Below, one piece after another: positions 28,100-36,610 of a DNA stretch of 64,000 nt. Under the pieces are notes generated by a model that made no database searches, had not been told where the DNA came from, and was given only the letters and a program-made list of their open reading frames with translations. Where the stretch lies: NCBI RefSeq assembly GCF_003025035.1, contig NZ_PYJN01000005.1:352864-416863 (forward strand), in the 5' to 3' direction. This DNA comes from Rhizobium sp. SEMIA4064 (GTDB lineage: Bacteria > Pseudomonadota > Alphaproteobacteria > Rhizobiales > Rhizobiaceae). Made by a program: the position numbers and the translations under genes. Positions within the stretch are counted from its first letter, which is position 1, and every line of letters begins with the position of its first letter.

Positions 28100-28888
28100 A
28101 TGAGAGCGCTCGCTATTGCCGCGACGGGCATGGACGCCCAGCAGACCAACCTCGAAGTGATCGCGAACAACATCGCGAACATCAATACGACGGGTTACAA
28201 GCGTTCCCGCGCCGAGTTCTCGGACCTTCTGTACCAGACCGAACGCGCCAAGGGCATTTCCAACCGGCCGAACCAGGCCGTGGTGCCGGAAGGCGCCAAT
28301 ATCGGTCTCGGCGTGCAGACGACAGCCGTGCGCAACATTCAGATCCAGGGCGAACTGTCGCAGACCCAGAACGATCTCGACGTCGCGCTGGTCGGCCGCG
28401 GCTGGTTCCAGATTCAGATGCCCGACGGCACGACGGCCTACACCCGCGCCGGCTCGTTCAACAAGAGCGATACCGGCCAGATCGTGACCGCTGACGGCAA
28501 CGTGCTGCAGCCGGGGATCACGATCCCGACCAACGCCACCAACATCACCATCAACGAATCCGGTCAGGTCTCGGCAACGATCGGCACCGCGACGACGCCG
28601 ACCGTTCTCGGCCAGTTGCAGATCGCCAACTTTGTCAACGAAGCGGGCTTGCAGCCGATGGGCAGCAACCTCTTCACGCAGACGCCTGCCTCCGGCGATC
28701 CCGTCGTCTCCGATCCGAACCAGAACGGCTTTGCCTACATGAAGCAGGGCTATCTGGAATCGTCGAACGTCGATGCGGTCAAGGAAATCACCGACCTGAT
28801 CTCCGCGCAGCGCGCTTATGAGATGAATTCCAAGGTCATCACCACCGCCGACGACATGGCGCAGATCGTCAGTAAAGATCTGAAGTAA
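28100..28888 (+). CDS. flgG: FlgG distal rod protein
   Basis: A 262-residue rod protein with the N-terminus [20 protein letters not shown] and signature [14 protein letters not shown]. The C-terminus has the hook/rod helix [23 protein letters not shown] 28100 is the family start; upstream in-frame codons fall in the intergenic repeat and are not coding. It is followed by flgA after 20 bases. Confidence 0.96.
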   Translation: MRALAIAATGMDAQQTNLEVIANNIANINTTGYKRSRAEFSDLLYQTERAKGISNRPNQAVVPEGANIGLGVQTTAVRNIQIQGELSQTQNDLDVALVGRGWFQIQMPDGTTAYTRAGSFNKSDTGQIVTADGNVLQPGITIPTNATNITINESGQVSATIGTATTPTVLGQLQIANFVNEAGLQPMGSNLFTQTPASGDPVVSDPNQNGFAYMKQGYLESSNVDAVKEITDLISAQRAYEMNSKVITTADDMAQIVSKDLK

Positions 28889-28908
28889 CGAGAGGACGGG
28901 GGCCGAAC

Positions 28909-29409
28909 ATGAGGTTTCGCCGGATGAAAAGCTTAGCAATGGCCTGGTTCGCCGCAGCGAGCCTCTCCGTCGTGTTCGTGTCGGCCGCTCCCGCCGGCGC
29001 AACCGGCAACGACGCCACCAGCCTGGGGACCGCCGTCGTGCCGACCGAGACGATTTATCCGGGCGATATCATCAGCAGTGGTCAGCTCGAAGAGGTCGAG
29101 GTCACCAATCCCAACCTCACGGGCGACTATGCCAAGCGGCTTCGCGATGTCACGGGGTTGGTGTCGAAGCGGACGCTTCTTCCGGGCCGCACGATTTCCA
29201 TTTCCGCCCTGCGTCAGCCCTTCGCCGTGACGCGTGGCTCCAATATCCGTCTGGTGATGAGCATGGGCAGCATGACGATCACCGCTGCTGGAACACCGCT
29301 GGATGACGGCGCGGTCGGCGATAGCGTACGAGCCCGCAATCTGGACTCCGGCATTATTGTCAGCGGCACTGTTCTCGAAAACGGTACGATCCGAGTGGTC
29401 GCAAAATGA
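28909..29409 (+). CDS. flgA: FlgA P-ring assembly chaperone
   Basis: A 166-residue periplasmic protein. It has a signal peptide (about residues 1-28, cleaving near APAGA) and an SAF/ChapFlgA domain (YPGDIISSGQLEEVEV, then LLPGRTISISALRQP). It helps FlgI assemble into the P ring. It overlaps flgI by four bases. Confidence 0.93.
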   Translation: MRFRRMKSLAMAWFAAASLSVVFVSAAPAGATGNDATSLGTAVVPTETIYPGDIISSGQLEEVEVTNPNLTGDYAKRLRDVTGLVSKRTLLPGRTISISALRQPFAVTRGSNIRLVMSMGSMTITAAGTPLDDGAVGDSVRARNLDSGIIVSGTVLENGTIRVVAK

Positions 29410-30524
29410 GAAGCCTTCGTAATTTCCTCAGGGTTTTGCTGGCATTGCCCAGCCTGATCATCGCCGATCCGGCCCTGGCGATGCAATCGCGCATCAAGGA
29501 CATAGCCTCGCTGCAGGCCGGCCGTGACAACCAGTTGATCGGCTACGGCCTGATCGTCGGTCTCCAGGGGACCGGCGACGGCTTGCGTTCCTCGCCGTTT
29601 ACCGAACAGTCCATGCGCGCGATGCTGCAGAATCTCGGCATTTCGACGCAGGGCGGCCAGTCCGCCGCCAAGAATACCGCTGCCGTCATGGTGACGACCA
29701 ATCTGCCGCCATTCGCAAGCCCCGGCAGCCGCATCGACGTCACGGTCAGCTCGCTCGGCGATGCGACCTCGCTTCGCGGCGGCACGCTGATCATGACCTC
29801 GCTCAGCGGCGCCGACGGGCAGATCTACGCCGTGGCGCAGGGCTCGGTCATCGTCTCGGGCTTCCAGGCCCAAGGGGCTGCGGCCAGCGTCACCGAAGGC
29901 ACCACCACCGCCGGCCGAGTGCCGGGCGGCGCCATCATCGAACGCGAACTGCCATCGCGTTTCAAGGATTCCGTCAATCTCGTCCTGCAATTGCGCAATC
30001 CGGATTTCTCGACCTCGATCCGCATCGCCGATACGGTGAATGCCTGGGCGACCTCGCATTTCGGCGCTCCGATCGCCGAGGCCAAGGATTCCCAGGAGGT
30101 CGCGATCGAGAAGCCGAAAATGGCCGACCTGACGCGGCTGATGGCGGATATCGAAAATCTCGACGTCCAGACCGACACGCCCGCCAAGGTCGTCATCAAC
30201 GAACGCACCGGAACGATCGTCATCGGCGCCGATGTCCGCGTCTCGCCGGTCGCGGTCAGCTACGGCACCTTGACGGTCCAGGTCAGTGAAAACCCGCAGA
30301 TAGTCCAGCCGGAACCCTTCTCGAACGGTCAGACGGCCGTTCAGGATCAGACGGACATCACCGCCAGCAAGAGCGGAGGCCGTGTCGCCGTGCTTGAAGG
30401 ACCTGATCTGAAGACGCTGGTCTCCGGGCTGAACAATATCGGCGTCAAGCCGGACGGCATCATCGCCATCCTGCAAGGCATCAAATCGGCCGGCGCCCTG
30501 CAAGCGGAGCTCGTGCTGCAATGA
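29406..30524 (+). CDS. flgI: FlgI P-ring protein
   Basis: A 372-residue periplasmic ring protein with a signal peptide (residues 1-25 approximately) and family segments IKDIASLQAGRDNQLIGYGLIVGLQGTGDG, here read in parts, and KVVINERTGTIVIG. It forms the bushing in the peptidoglycan layer. It overlaps flgA and motE by four bases each. Confidence 0.96.
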   Translation: MRSLRNFLRVLLALPSLIIADPALAMQSRIKDIASLQAGRDNQLIGYGLIVGLQGTGDGLRSSPFTEQSMRAMLQNLGISTQGGQSAAKNTAAVMVTTNLPPFASPGSRIDVTVSSLGDATSLRGGTLIMTSLSGADGQIYAVAQGSVIVSGFQAQGAAASVTEGTTTAGRVPGGAIIERELPSRFKDSVNLVLQLRNPDFSTSIRIADTVNAWATSHFGAPIAEAKDSQEVAIEKPKMADLTRLMADIENLDVQTDTPAKVVINERTGTIVIGADVRVSPVAVSYGTLTVQVSENPQIVQPEPFSNGQTAVQDQTDITASKSGGRVAVLEGPDLKTLVSGLNNIGVKPDGIIAILQGIKSAGALQAELVLQ

Positions 30525-31057
30525 CAACGATCACCATCGCCAGGAAATTGCTGACCTCCGGATGCGTCGCGACGGCATTGCTGCTGTCGGTCTCGGCAGC
30601 GGCGGCGCAGGAAGCGCCGAAGCCGGTCGCCGATCCGGCGTCCAGCCAGGACGAGATCAAGCAGTTCTGCACGAACATCGCCGATCCGGCCCGCGACCAG
30701 CGCTATCTGCTGCAGAAGCAGGAGCTTGAGAAGCTGCAGGCCGATGTCGACCAGCGCATTGCCACGATGGACAAGCGCAAGGCCGAATACGAAGACTGGC
30801 TGAAGCGGCGCGACGATTTCCTGAAGACCGCGGATTCCGGCCTAGTCGACATCTACAAAAATATGAAGCCCGATGCGGCGGCGGCAAGTCTTGATCAGGT
30901 CAAGGTGACCGTTGCGGCCGCCATCATCATGAAACTCTCAGCCCGCCAGTCGAGTCTCATTCTGGCGGAGATGGATGCGCAGAAGGCGGCTGTTGTCACC
31001 AACATCATCTCCAGCGCGTCCGATCCGAATACATCGAAGTCGAAGGACCCCTCATGA
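30521..31057 (+). CDS. motE: MotE, periplasmic chaperone for MotC
   Basis: A 178-residue secreted protein with a signal peptide (cleavage near SAAAAQE) and a central coiled coil (QKQELEKLQADVDQRIATMDKR). A C-terminal MgtE-N-like helical part follows (VAAAIIMKLSARQSSLILAEM). In Sinorhizobium, MotE folds and stabilises the periplasmic motor protein MotC. The position between flgI and flgH matches. It overlaps both by four bases. Confidence 0.9.
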   Translation: MTTITIARKLLTSGCVATALLLSVSAAAAQEAPKPVADPASSQDEIKQFCTNIADPARDQRYLLQKQELEKLQADVDQRIATMDKRKAEYEDWLKRRDDFLKTADSGLVDIYKNMKPDAAAASLDQVKVTVAAAIIMKLSARQSSLILAEMDAQKAAVVTNIISSASDPNTSKSKDPS

Positions 31058-31767
31058 ACATGCGTCTTACGGCCACCTGCGCACTCGTCGTTTTCCTTGC
31101 CGGTTGTCAGTCGCAGGCAATGAAGGAAATCGGTAGGGCGCCAGCCATGAGCCCGATCGGCAGCGGCCTGCAATATGCGCAGACGCCGCAGATGCTGCAG
31201 TATCCGAAGCGGCCGCATCAAGTCGCGCAGGGTTACTCGCTCTGGAACGATTCGCAGGCGGCCCTTTTCAAGGATGCGCGTGCTCTCAATGTCGGCGACA
31301 TCCTGACGGTCAATATCTCGATCAACGACAAGGCGAACTGGGATAACGAGACCAATCGCAGTCGCACGAACAAGAGCGACATGAACTGGAACATCACGGC
31401 CAAGATCTTTGGCTGGCAGCCGAGCACCAATGCCGACGCGACCTCCGGTTCCGACACCAGCACCGACGGTAAGGGCAAGATGCAGCGGTCCGAGCAGATT
31501 ACCCTGCTTGTCGCCGCTGTCGTCACCGGCGTCCTTGAAAACGGCAACCTGATGATCAGCGGTTCGCAGGAAGTGCGGATGAACCAGGAGATTCGTATCC
31601 TGAACGTCGCTGGTATCGTCCGGCCGCAGGACGTCACCGCGGACAACACGATCTCCTATGACAAGATCGCCGAAGCGCGCATCTCCTACGGCGGCCGTGG
31701 CCGTCTGACGGAAGTGCAACAGCCGCCGCGCGGTCAGCAGGCGGTCGATCTGCTGTCGCCGCTCTGA
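31054..31767 (+). CDS. flgH: FlgH outer-membrane L-ring lipoprotein
   Basis: A 237-residue lipoprotein. The signal peptide ends in the lipobox LAGC with the modified cysteine at about residue 18. The family motif ALNVGDILTVNISINDKA follows the N-terminal region. It forms the outer-membrane bushing with FlgI. It overlaps motE by four bases. Confidence 0.95.
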   Translation: MNMRLTATCALVVFLAGCQSQAMKEIGRAPAMSPIGSGLQYAQTPQMLQYPKRPHQVAQGYSLWNDSQAALFKDARALNVGDILTVNISINDKANWDNETNRSRTNKSDMNWNITAKIFGWQPSTNADATSGSDTSTDGKGKMQRSEQITLLVAAVVTGVLENGNLMISGSQEVRMNQEIRILNVAGIVRPQDVTADNTISYDKIAEARISYGGRGRLTEVQQPPRGQQAVDLLSPL

Positions 31768-31810
31768 CGGCCGGGCAGCACGTATTATTTGATAACAGGC
31801 GGATAGAGAC

Positions 31811-32302
31811 ATGGCAGCGGCAGAGGCATCGGAAAAAAGCAAGGGATCGCCGCTGATCATGATGATTATCGGTCTGGTGATCCTGACGGCTCTCGGCGCC
31901 GGCGGCGGCTGGTTCCTCGGCCACATGGTGGCGCCGCAGATCAAGACGGCGACGGCCGCGGTACAGGCCGCGCCGCAGGCGCCGACAGGTGAAAAGCAGG
32001 CTGCGGCTGCCGCGGGCGCGAACGGCATCGTCCAACTCGAACCGATCACGACCAATCTTGCCTATCCCTCCCAAAACTGGATCCGGCTGGAAATCGCGCT
32101 GATGTTCAAGGATAAGCCGGACCAGCAGCTCGCGGAAGCCATCCACGAGGATATCCTCGCCTACGTCCGTACCGTTTCGCTGCAGCAGGTCGAAGGTCCG
32201 CGTGGCTTCCAATATCTTCGGGATGACATTCAGGAACGTGTTGACCTTCGCTCGGAAGGGCGGGTATCGAAAGTTATGTTCAGAACTTTCGTGATCGAAT
32301 GA
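31811..32302 (+). CDS. fliL: FliL stator-associated inner-membrane protein
   Basis: A 163-residue single-span protein with a short cytoplasmic N-terminus and a transmembrane helix at about 15-38. The periplasmic FliL domain (LEPITTNLAYPSQNWIRLEI, then HEDILAYVRTVSLQQVEG) follows. It stabilises the stator around the rotor. It follows flgH after 43 bases and overlaps fliP by four. Confidence 0.94.
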   Translation: MAAAEASEKSKGSPLIMMIIGLVILTALGAGGGWFLGHMVAPQIKTATAAVQAAPQAPTGEKQAAAAAGANGIVQLEPITTNLAYPSQNWIRLEIALMFKDKPDQQLAEAIHEDILAYVRTVSLQQVEGPRGFQYLRDDIQERVDLRSEGRVSKVMFRTFVIE

Positions 32303-33057
32303 GTCGATTATTACTTGCTTTACTTATATTAGCTGCTGCTGCGTTTTCGCCTGAAATGGCGATGGCGCAGCAATTGCCATCTCAGCTCCCGACGGATCTC
32401 TTGAATGTCCCGGTGAACGGGTCGGTCGCGGCTTGGATCATTCGCACCTTCGGGCTGTTGACGATCCTGTCGATCGCGCCCGGCATCCTCATCATGGTGA
32501 CGAGCTTTCCGCGCTTCATCATCGCCTTCTCGATCCTGCGTTCGGGCATGGGCCTCGCGACCACGCCGTCGAACATGATCCTGCTGAGCCTCGCGCTGTT
32601 CATGACCTTCTATGTCATGTCGCCGACCTTCGATCAGGCCTGGAAGGATGGCGCGCAGCCGCTGCTTGCCAATCAGATTTCGGAGGCCGATGCCGTCCAG
32701 CGCATCGCCGAGCCTTTCCGTACCTTCATGTCGAACAACACGCGCGAAAAGGACATCAAGCTCTTCGTCGATCTGGCGCAGGAGCGGGGGCAGACGGTGG
32801 TGATCGACAACAAGATCGATTACCGCGTGCTGATCCCGGCCTTCATGATCTCGGAAATCCGCCGTGGTTTTGAAATCGGCTTCCTGGTCGTTCTGCCGTT
32901 TCTGGTCATCGACCTGATCGTCTCGACCATCGTCATGGCGATGGGCATGATGATGCTGCCGCCGACATCGATCTCGCTGCCTTTCAAGATCCTTTTCTTC
33001 GTGCTGATCGACGGCTGGAATCTGCTGGTCGGCAGCCTTGTACGATCTTTCCACTAG
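32299..33057 (+). CDS. fliP: FliP flagellar export channel protein
   Basis: A 252-residue export-gate protein with an N-terminal signal peptide (cleavage near AMAQQ). Membrane helices carry the family segments SFPRFIIAFSILRSGMG and FKILFFVLIDGWNLLVGSL. It forms the pore with FliQ and FliR. The stop TAG (33055-33057) is the first half of a TAGAGC repeat terminus. It is the last gene of the flgF operon. Confidence 0.96.
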   Translation: MSRLLLALLILAAAAFSPEMAMAQQLPSQLPTDLLNVPVNGSVAAWIIRTFGLLTILSIAPGILIMVTSFPRFIIAFSILRSGMGLATTPSNMILLSLALFMTFYVMSPTFDQAWKDGAQPLLANQISEADAVQRIAEPFRTFMSNNTREKDIKLFVDLAQERGQTVVIDNKIDYRVLIPAFMISEIRRGFEIGFLVVLPFLVIDLIVSTIVMAMGMMMLPPTSISLPFKILFFVLIDGWNLLVGSLVRSFH

Positions 33058-33112
33058 AGCGCCGTGCGTTGCGCTTGCGGGTGATTCCACCTGAAAGCGG
33101 GATGCTTTAATC
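33055..33112. repeat. Rhizobial intergenic repeat beginning TAGAGC
   Basis: TAGAGCGCCGTGCGTTGCGC followed by GTGATTCCACCTGAAAGCGGGATGCTTTAA. These are segments I recognise from frequent intergenic elements in Rhizobium. The first three bases serve as the fliP stop codon. It belongs to the same class as the element at 2524-2624, though the body differs. Confidence 0.5.
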
Positions 33113-33130
33113 GCTTGCCACTGGGCGGAC

Positions 33131-33159
33131 CGTCATCGGGAGCGGAGCTTCCGATGACG
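33131..33159. terminator. Hairpin between convergent fliP and GT41 genes
   Basis: CGTCATCGG (33131-33139) and CCGATGACG (33151-33159) form a perfect 9-base stem in the 110-base gap between two convergent genes. There is no long T run on either strand. It is a candidate bidirectional terminator or a part of the adjacent repeat. Confidence 0.5.
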
Positions 33160-33167
33160 CGAGATGC

Positions 33168-35171
33168 TTATTCCGCGGCGATCGCCGCAGCACTCTGATC
33201 TTCGACCAGGAACGGCTCGGTGCGCACCGGCAGGGCCGGTACGTCCATGTGATCCGGGCCGAGACCCTTCCTGGCGCGTTCGACCATCATTTCGTAGGCG
33301 GTCTCGAGGTGACGGGTGATGCGTTCGGCATCGAAGAGCGGCTTGATATAGCGGTTGACGGTCAGCGTTTCCTTGAGCGCGGCAATGCGCTCCGGCTGCC
33401 TGGCAAGTTCCACGGCCATATCTTCGTAGGCCTGGACATCAGCGGCCACCAGCTCCGGTACGCCGATGGCGGCGAGCAGGCTTTCGCTGACGCGCGAGGC
33501 GAAGTTCGTGCCCTTCATCGTCAACACCGGCAAACCGCCCCAGAGCTGTTCCGAGGTCGTCGTATGGCCGTTCACCGGGAAGGTATCGAGACCGAGATCG
33601 GCCAATTGCTGGCGGTCGATGTGATCCTCATAGCGGATACGGGTGGTGAAGACGATGCGCTTGCGGTTGACGCCGCGCGCCTCCAGGCGTGACCAAAGGT
33701 TGGCCTCGGCGCGCGGACCGTTGCAAAGCAGCCAGAGCACGCTGTTCTTGGTGCGCTTCAGTATGTTGCACCAGACATCGACCATTTGAGAGGTGATCTT
33801 GCGGTTGCCGTTGAACGAGGCAAAGACGAAGGCATCTTCCGGCAATCCATGCTCCGCTCGAGTGGTCGGCCGTGCCTTCGGACGATACATCGGATCGTTC
33901 GGCTGATAGCATTCGGGCAGACGGCAGAACTTCTCATGGAAATGCGGCTTGGAATAATCCGGCAACACGTAGGGGTCGCCGATGATGTAGTCGAGGTCGA
34001 TGTTGACGGCCGAGCCCGGAAAGCCGAGCCAGGCCGTCTGGATCGGCGCTGCCTTGTGATTGAGGATACGGACGCGGCTATCCTTGGTATGTCCCTTGAG
34101 ATCGACCAGGATGTCGATCCCACGGGCGCGGATCGCCTCCGCCGCTGCCTGATCGGAGTGGCTGCGGATATCGACCATGGTGCCCCATCTCGAATAGTCG
34201 AATTCTTCCTCGCGCTGAGATGACAGGGACGAGTGGTCGAAGAGGGTAATCTCGAACTTGTCCCTGTCGTGCAGTTCCAATGTCCGCTGCAGGAGCTTCA
34301 TCGTCGCATGGCCCGGCCAGAAGTCCGATGAGAGATAGCCGATGCGAATCTTGCCGGCCCAAGTATGCGGCGCCTTGCGGCGCGCTTCGGCGTGTCCGGC
34401 CGGCAGCGGCATCGTGTCGTGCACAGCGAACTTGTTGATTGCTTCGTCGCCGCACCAGTGCAGATGGAAGAATGGATTGTCCGGCCTGACATAGTCGAGG
34501 CTGCCCGCAGCTACGGATGTCAGGATCGGCCCCATATGTTTGTCCACCGTCGCAAGATCGGACAATTCGCGAGCAAAGATCAAATGGAGCGTGCGAAAGA
34601 TGATATTGTCGGGATGCTTCTTGAACAGGGTGGCAACGATGTGCCGGTTGCCGTCGTCGTAAAGATCATCGGTCAACAGTTTCGAGGCCAGCAGCCGATG
34701 CCGGAGCTCCGGTCCTTCAACGAGGACGCTCTTGAAGCCGGCCAGCAGGTCCCTTTGCTGTCGGCTTAGAAAGATGCTGGTAAGGGCAAAGGCGAGTTCC
34801 GGATCCTTGAACGCCTGGGGCAGGATCAGGCTTCCGATCGAGAGCGTCGCGTCTTCGTTGCCTGTCGCAAAATGCAACAGCAAGGCTTCCCGCAGATAGT
34901 CTTCGCGATACGGCTTTTGTCTGCCTGCCAGCTCAAACGATCTCGCCGCGTCCGATCTGAAGCCGAGTTTCAAGAGCGTTTTTGCCAGCAGCGCGTAGGT
35001 CTTTGGCGATGTGTCGGTATTGAGCAGCTCGTTCAGTGTTTCGAGCGCGCGCGTATATTGCCCCTTTTGATAGAGGTTGGACGCTGTCACATAGGCGTTT
35101 TTCGTATTCACGAGCGAGAACTCCGAGCGAACTTTGACCAGTCTCCGGCAATGGCCGAAGTCCGTCATCAT
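33168..35171 (-). CDS. GT41/SPINDLY-type O-linked glycosyltransferase with TPR-like N-terminus
   Basis: A 667-residue protein. The N-terminal 240 residues are helical repeats of TPR type (YQKGQYTRALETLNELLNTD near 34). The C-terminal half is an O-GlcNAc-transferase-like domain with IRIGYLSSDFWPGHATMKLL, VDLKGHTKDSRVRIL and NGHTTTSEQLWGGLPVLTM near 535-553. These enzymes transfer a sugar from UDP- or GDP-sugar to Ser/Thr of proteins. It lies between fliP and the first flagellin gene, so flagellin glycosylation is a reasonable inference. GTG about 20 codons inside, with GGAG upstream, is an alternative start. It is monocistronic and opposite to its neighbours. Confidence 0.85.
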   Translation of the reverse strand: MMTDFGHCRRLVKVRSEFSLVNTKNAYVTASNLYQKGQYTRALETLNELLNTDTSPKTYALLAKTLLKLGFRSDAARSFELAGRQKPYREDYLREALLLHFATGNEDATLSIGSLILPQAFKDPELAFALTSIFLSRQQRDLLAGFKSVLVEGPELRHRLLASKLLTDDLYDDGNRHIVATLFKKHPDNIIFRTLHLIFARELSDLATVDKHMGPILTSVAAGSLDYVRPDNPFFHLHWCGDEAINKFAVHDTMPLPAGHAEARRKAPHTWAGKIRIGYLSSDFWPGHATMKLLQRTLELHDRDKFEITLFDHSSLSSQREEEFDYSRWGTMVDIRSHSDQAAAEAIRARGIDILVDLKGHTKDSRVRILNHKAAPIQTAWLGFPGSAVNIDLDYIIGDPYVLPDYSKPHFHEKFCRLPECYQPNDPMYRPKARPTTRAEHGLPEDAFVFASFNGNRKITSQMVDVWCNILKRTKNSVLWLLCNGPRAEANLWSRLEARGVNRKRIVFTTRIRYEDHIDRQQLADLGLDTFPVNGHTTTSEQLWGGLPVLTMKGTNFASRVSESLLAAIGVPELVAADVQAYEDMAVELARQPERIAALKETLTVNRYIKPLFDAERITRHLETAYEMMVERARKGLGPDHMDVPALPVRTEPFLVEDQSAAAIAAE

Positions 35172-35360
35172 GGATTCGTGGGATAATCGCGCGCGTAGCT
35201 TGCCTGAAACCGAAGCAATGTTGAACGCTCCTTTACGTATCGTTAGCTACGTTACGGTTGGCCGCTTTTGGGAGTTCCGCGTTTAAGGAATTCGCAAGCA
35301 ATGCATGCGAGTTTACCTGCGACATGACGGGTTTGGTCCTCTAGGAAATGGGACCGAGGA

Positions 35361-35441
35361 GCATGAAGCCGCTCCGTCATCGCCGGTATTTGAAGTCCGG
35401 TATGTCCTCCTTTTCGTATTCAGTTTCCAGGGGACACACTT
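35361..35441 (+). promoter_or_regulatory. Flagellin flaA leader with RBS-masking helix
   Basis: GCATGAAGCCG at 35361 starts a segment shared with the flaD leader. CCGG pairs flank a small loop at 35383-35400, followed by TGTCCTC (35403-35409). This can pair with GGGGACA (35430-35436), which contains the ribosome binding site six bases upstream of ATG 35442. The pairing is seven base pairs with one G-T wobble. flaB and flaC leaders have the same arrangement. Confidence 0.6.
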
Positions 35442-36353
35442 ATGACCAGCATTGTAACCAACAACTCCGCTATGGCCGCTCTGCAGACTCTGCGCGGCAT
35501 CAGCAGCAACCTGCAGAACACGCAGGAAGCCGTTTCTTCCGGCCTGCGCATCTCCAAGGCTTCCGATAACGCCGCCTATTGGTCGATCGCCACCTCGATG
35601 AAGTCCGACGACAGCGCTATGGGCGCCGTCTCCGACGCCCTCGGCCTCGGTGCTGCCAAGGTCGACACGGCATCTACCGCCGTCACCAGCTCGATCGACA
35701 TCGTCGGCCAGATCAAGGACAAGCTCGTCACCGCCATGGAAGGCTCGGTTGACAAGGGCCAGGTCCAGGAAGAAATCGGCCAGCTCCAGCAGCAGCTCCA
35801 GAGCGTTGCTCAGTCCGCTTCGTTCAACGGCGAAAACTGGGTCATGGCTGCAAGCGGCGACTCGGCCTCGGTCGTTTCGTCCTTCATCCGCGGCACCAAC
35901 GGCACCGTTTCGGTCAGCACCACGTCCTACGCATTCAACACCGGTGCAACGGGCAACGTTCTGTTCGGCTCGAACAGCGGTTCGATCGATACCTCTTCGG
36001 GTATCCTTGGCACCACGGACTCCACGGTTGGCGCTTCGGTCTTCAGCCTGGACATTTCCAACATGACCTCGGGCCAGATCTCCAGCGCCCTCAACATGGT
36101 TCAGACCGCTCTGAACTCCATGACCAGCATGGGTTCGAAGCTCGGCTCGATCTCCAGCCGTATCGACCTGCAGACGAGCTTCGCTTCGTCGCTCTCCGAC
36201 TCGATCGAATCGGGCGTTGGCAAGCTCGTCGATGCCAACATGGAGCAGGAATCGAGCAAGCTCTCTGCTCTGCAGACACAGCAGCAGCTCGCTATCCAGT
36301 CGCTCTCGATCGCGAACTCCTCCTCGCAGTCGATCCTGTCGCTGTTCCGTTAA
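35442..36353 (+). CDS. flaA: Flagellin FlaA
   Basis: A 303-residue flagellin with the conserved N-terminal D0/D1 helices (MTSIVTNNSAMAALQTLRGI) and C-terminal helices (SKLSALQTQQQLAIQSLSI). The short central region is rich in Ser and Thr (VSVSTTSYAFNTGATGN region), as in complex rhizobial filaments. It is a near copy of the next gene, with equal length. The paralogue call A versus B is by order only. Translation is probably controlled by the leader and FlbT/FlaF. A terminator follows. Confidence 0.95.
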   Translation: MTSIVTNNSAMAALQTLRGISSNLQNTQEAVSSGLRISKASDNAAYWSIATSMKSDDSAMGAVSDALGLGAAKVDTASTAVTSSIDIVGQIKDKLVTAMEGSVDKGQVQEEIGQLQQQLQSVAQSASFNGENWVMAASGDSASVVSSFIRGTNGTVSVSTTSYAFNTGATGNVLFGSNSGSIDTSSGILGTTDSTVGASVFSLDISNMTSGQISSALNMVQTALNSMTSMGSKLGSISSRIDLQTSFASSLSDSIESGVGKLVDANMEQESSKLSALQTQQQLAIQSLSIANSSSQSILSLFR

Positions 36354-36362
36354 GAAGAAGGA

Positions 36363-36434
36363 CTGGCGCCAGACGCCAGCCGAAATTTCTAAACACCAAG
36401 TTAACCGCGCCTTCCTAAGGCGCGGTTTTTTTTA
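36363..36434 (+). terminator. Double hairpin and terminator after flaA
   Basis: CTGGCG and CGCCAG (36363-36379) form a first hairpin. A second stem, AACCGCGCC (36403-36411) and GGCGCGGTT (36419-36427), is followed by a run of about eight T residues, a clear Rho-independent terminator. The upstream hairpin may protect the mRNA 3' end. Confidence 0.9.
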
Positions 36435-36465
36435 TATTTTTGGATTGGCCTCGGTTCAGGTTTTC

Positions 36466-36610
36466 TTAACCATATTGCTGTTTTCTAACACCATTGAAAC
36501 GGCGAGTTAACCTTAACAGATTGGGTTAACAGGCATGATGCTGAGTGCCGTTACCGGTTTTTAGGTCCGGAATGTCCCTTAATTAACCGCTGCCAAAGGG
36601 GCAAAATATT
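36466..36610 (+). promoter_or_regulatory. flaB promoter and leader: TTAACCAT, paired GTTAAC, RBS-masking helix
   Basis: TTAACCAT lies at 36466-36473, and GTTAAC at 36506-36511 and 36525-36530 (19 bases apart). AGGCATGATGCTGA follows, a segment almost identical in flaC. CCGG pairs at 36554 and 36567 frame a loop. TGTCCCTT (36573-36580) can pair over eight bases with AAGGGGCA (36596-36603), which holds the ribosome binding site nine bases before ATG 36611. Confidence 0.6.

Noticed and set aside
35348..35569. 73-codon frame starting in the flaA leader
   Set aside because: It overlaps the flaA start in another frame and includes the conserved leader elements, so it is not a gene.
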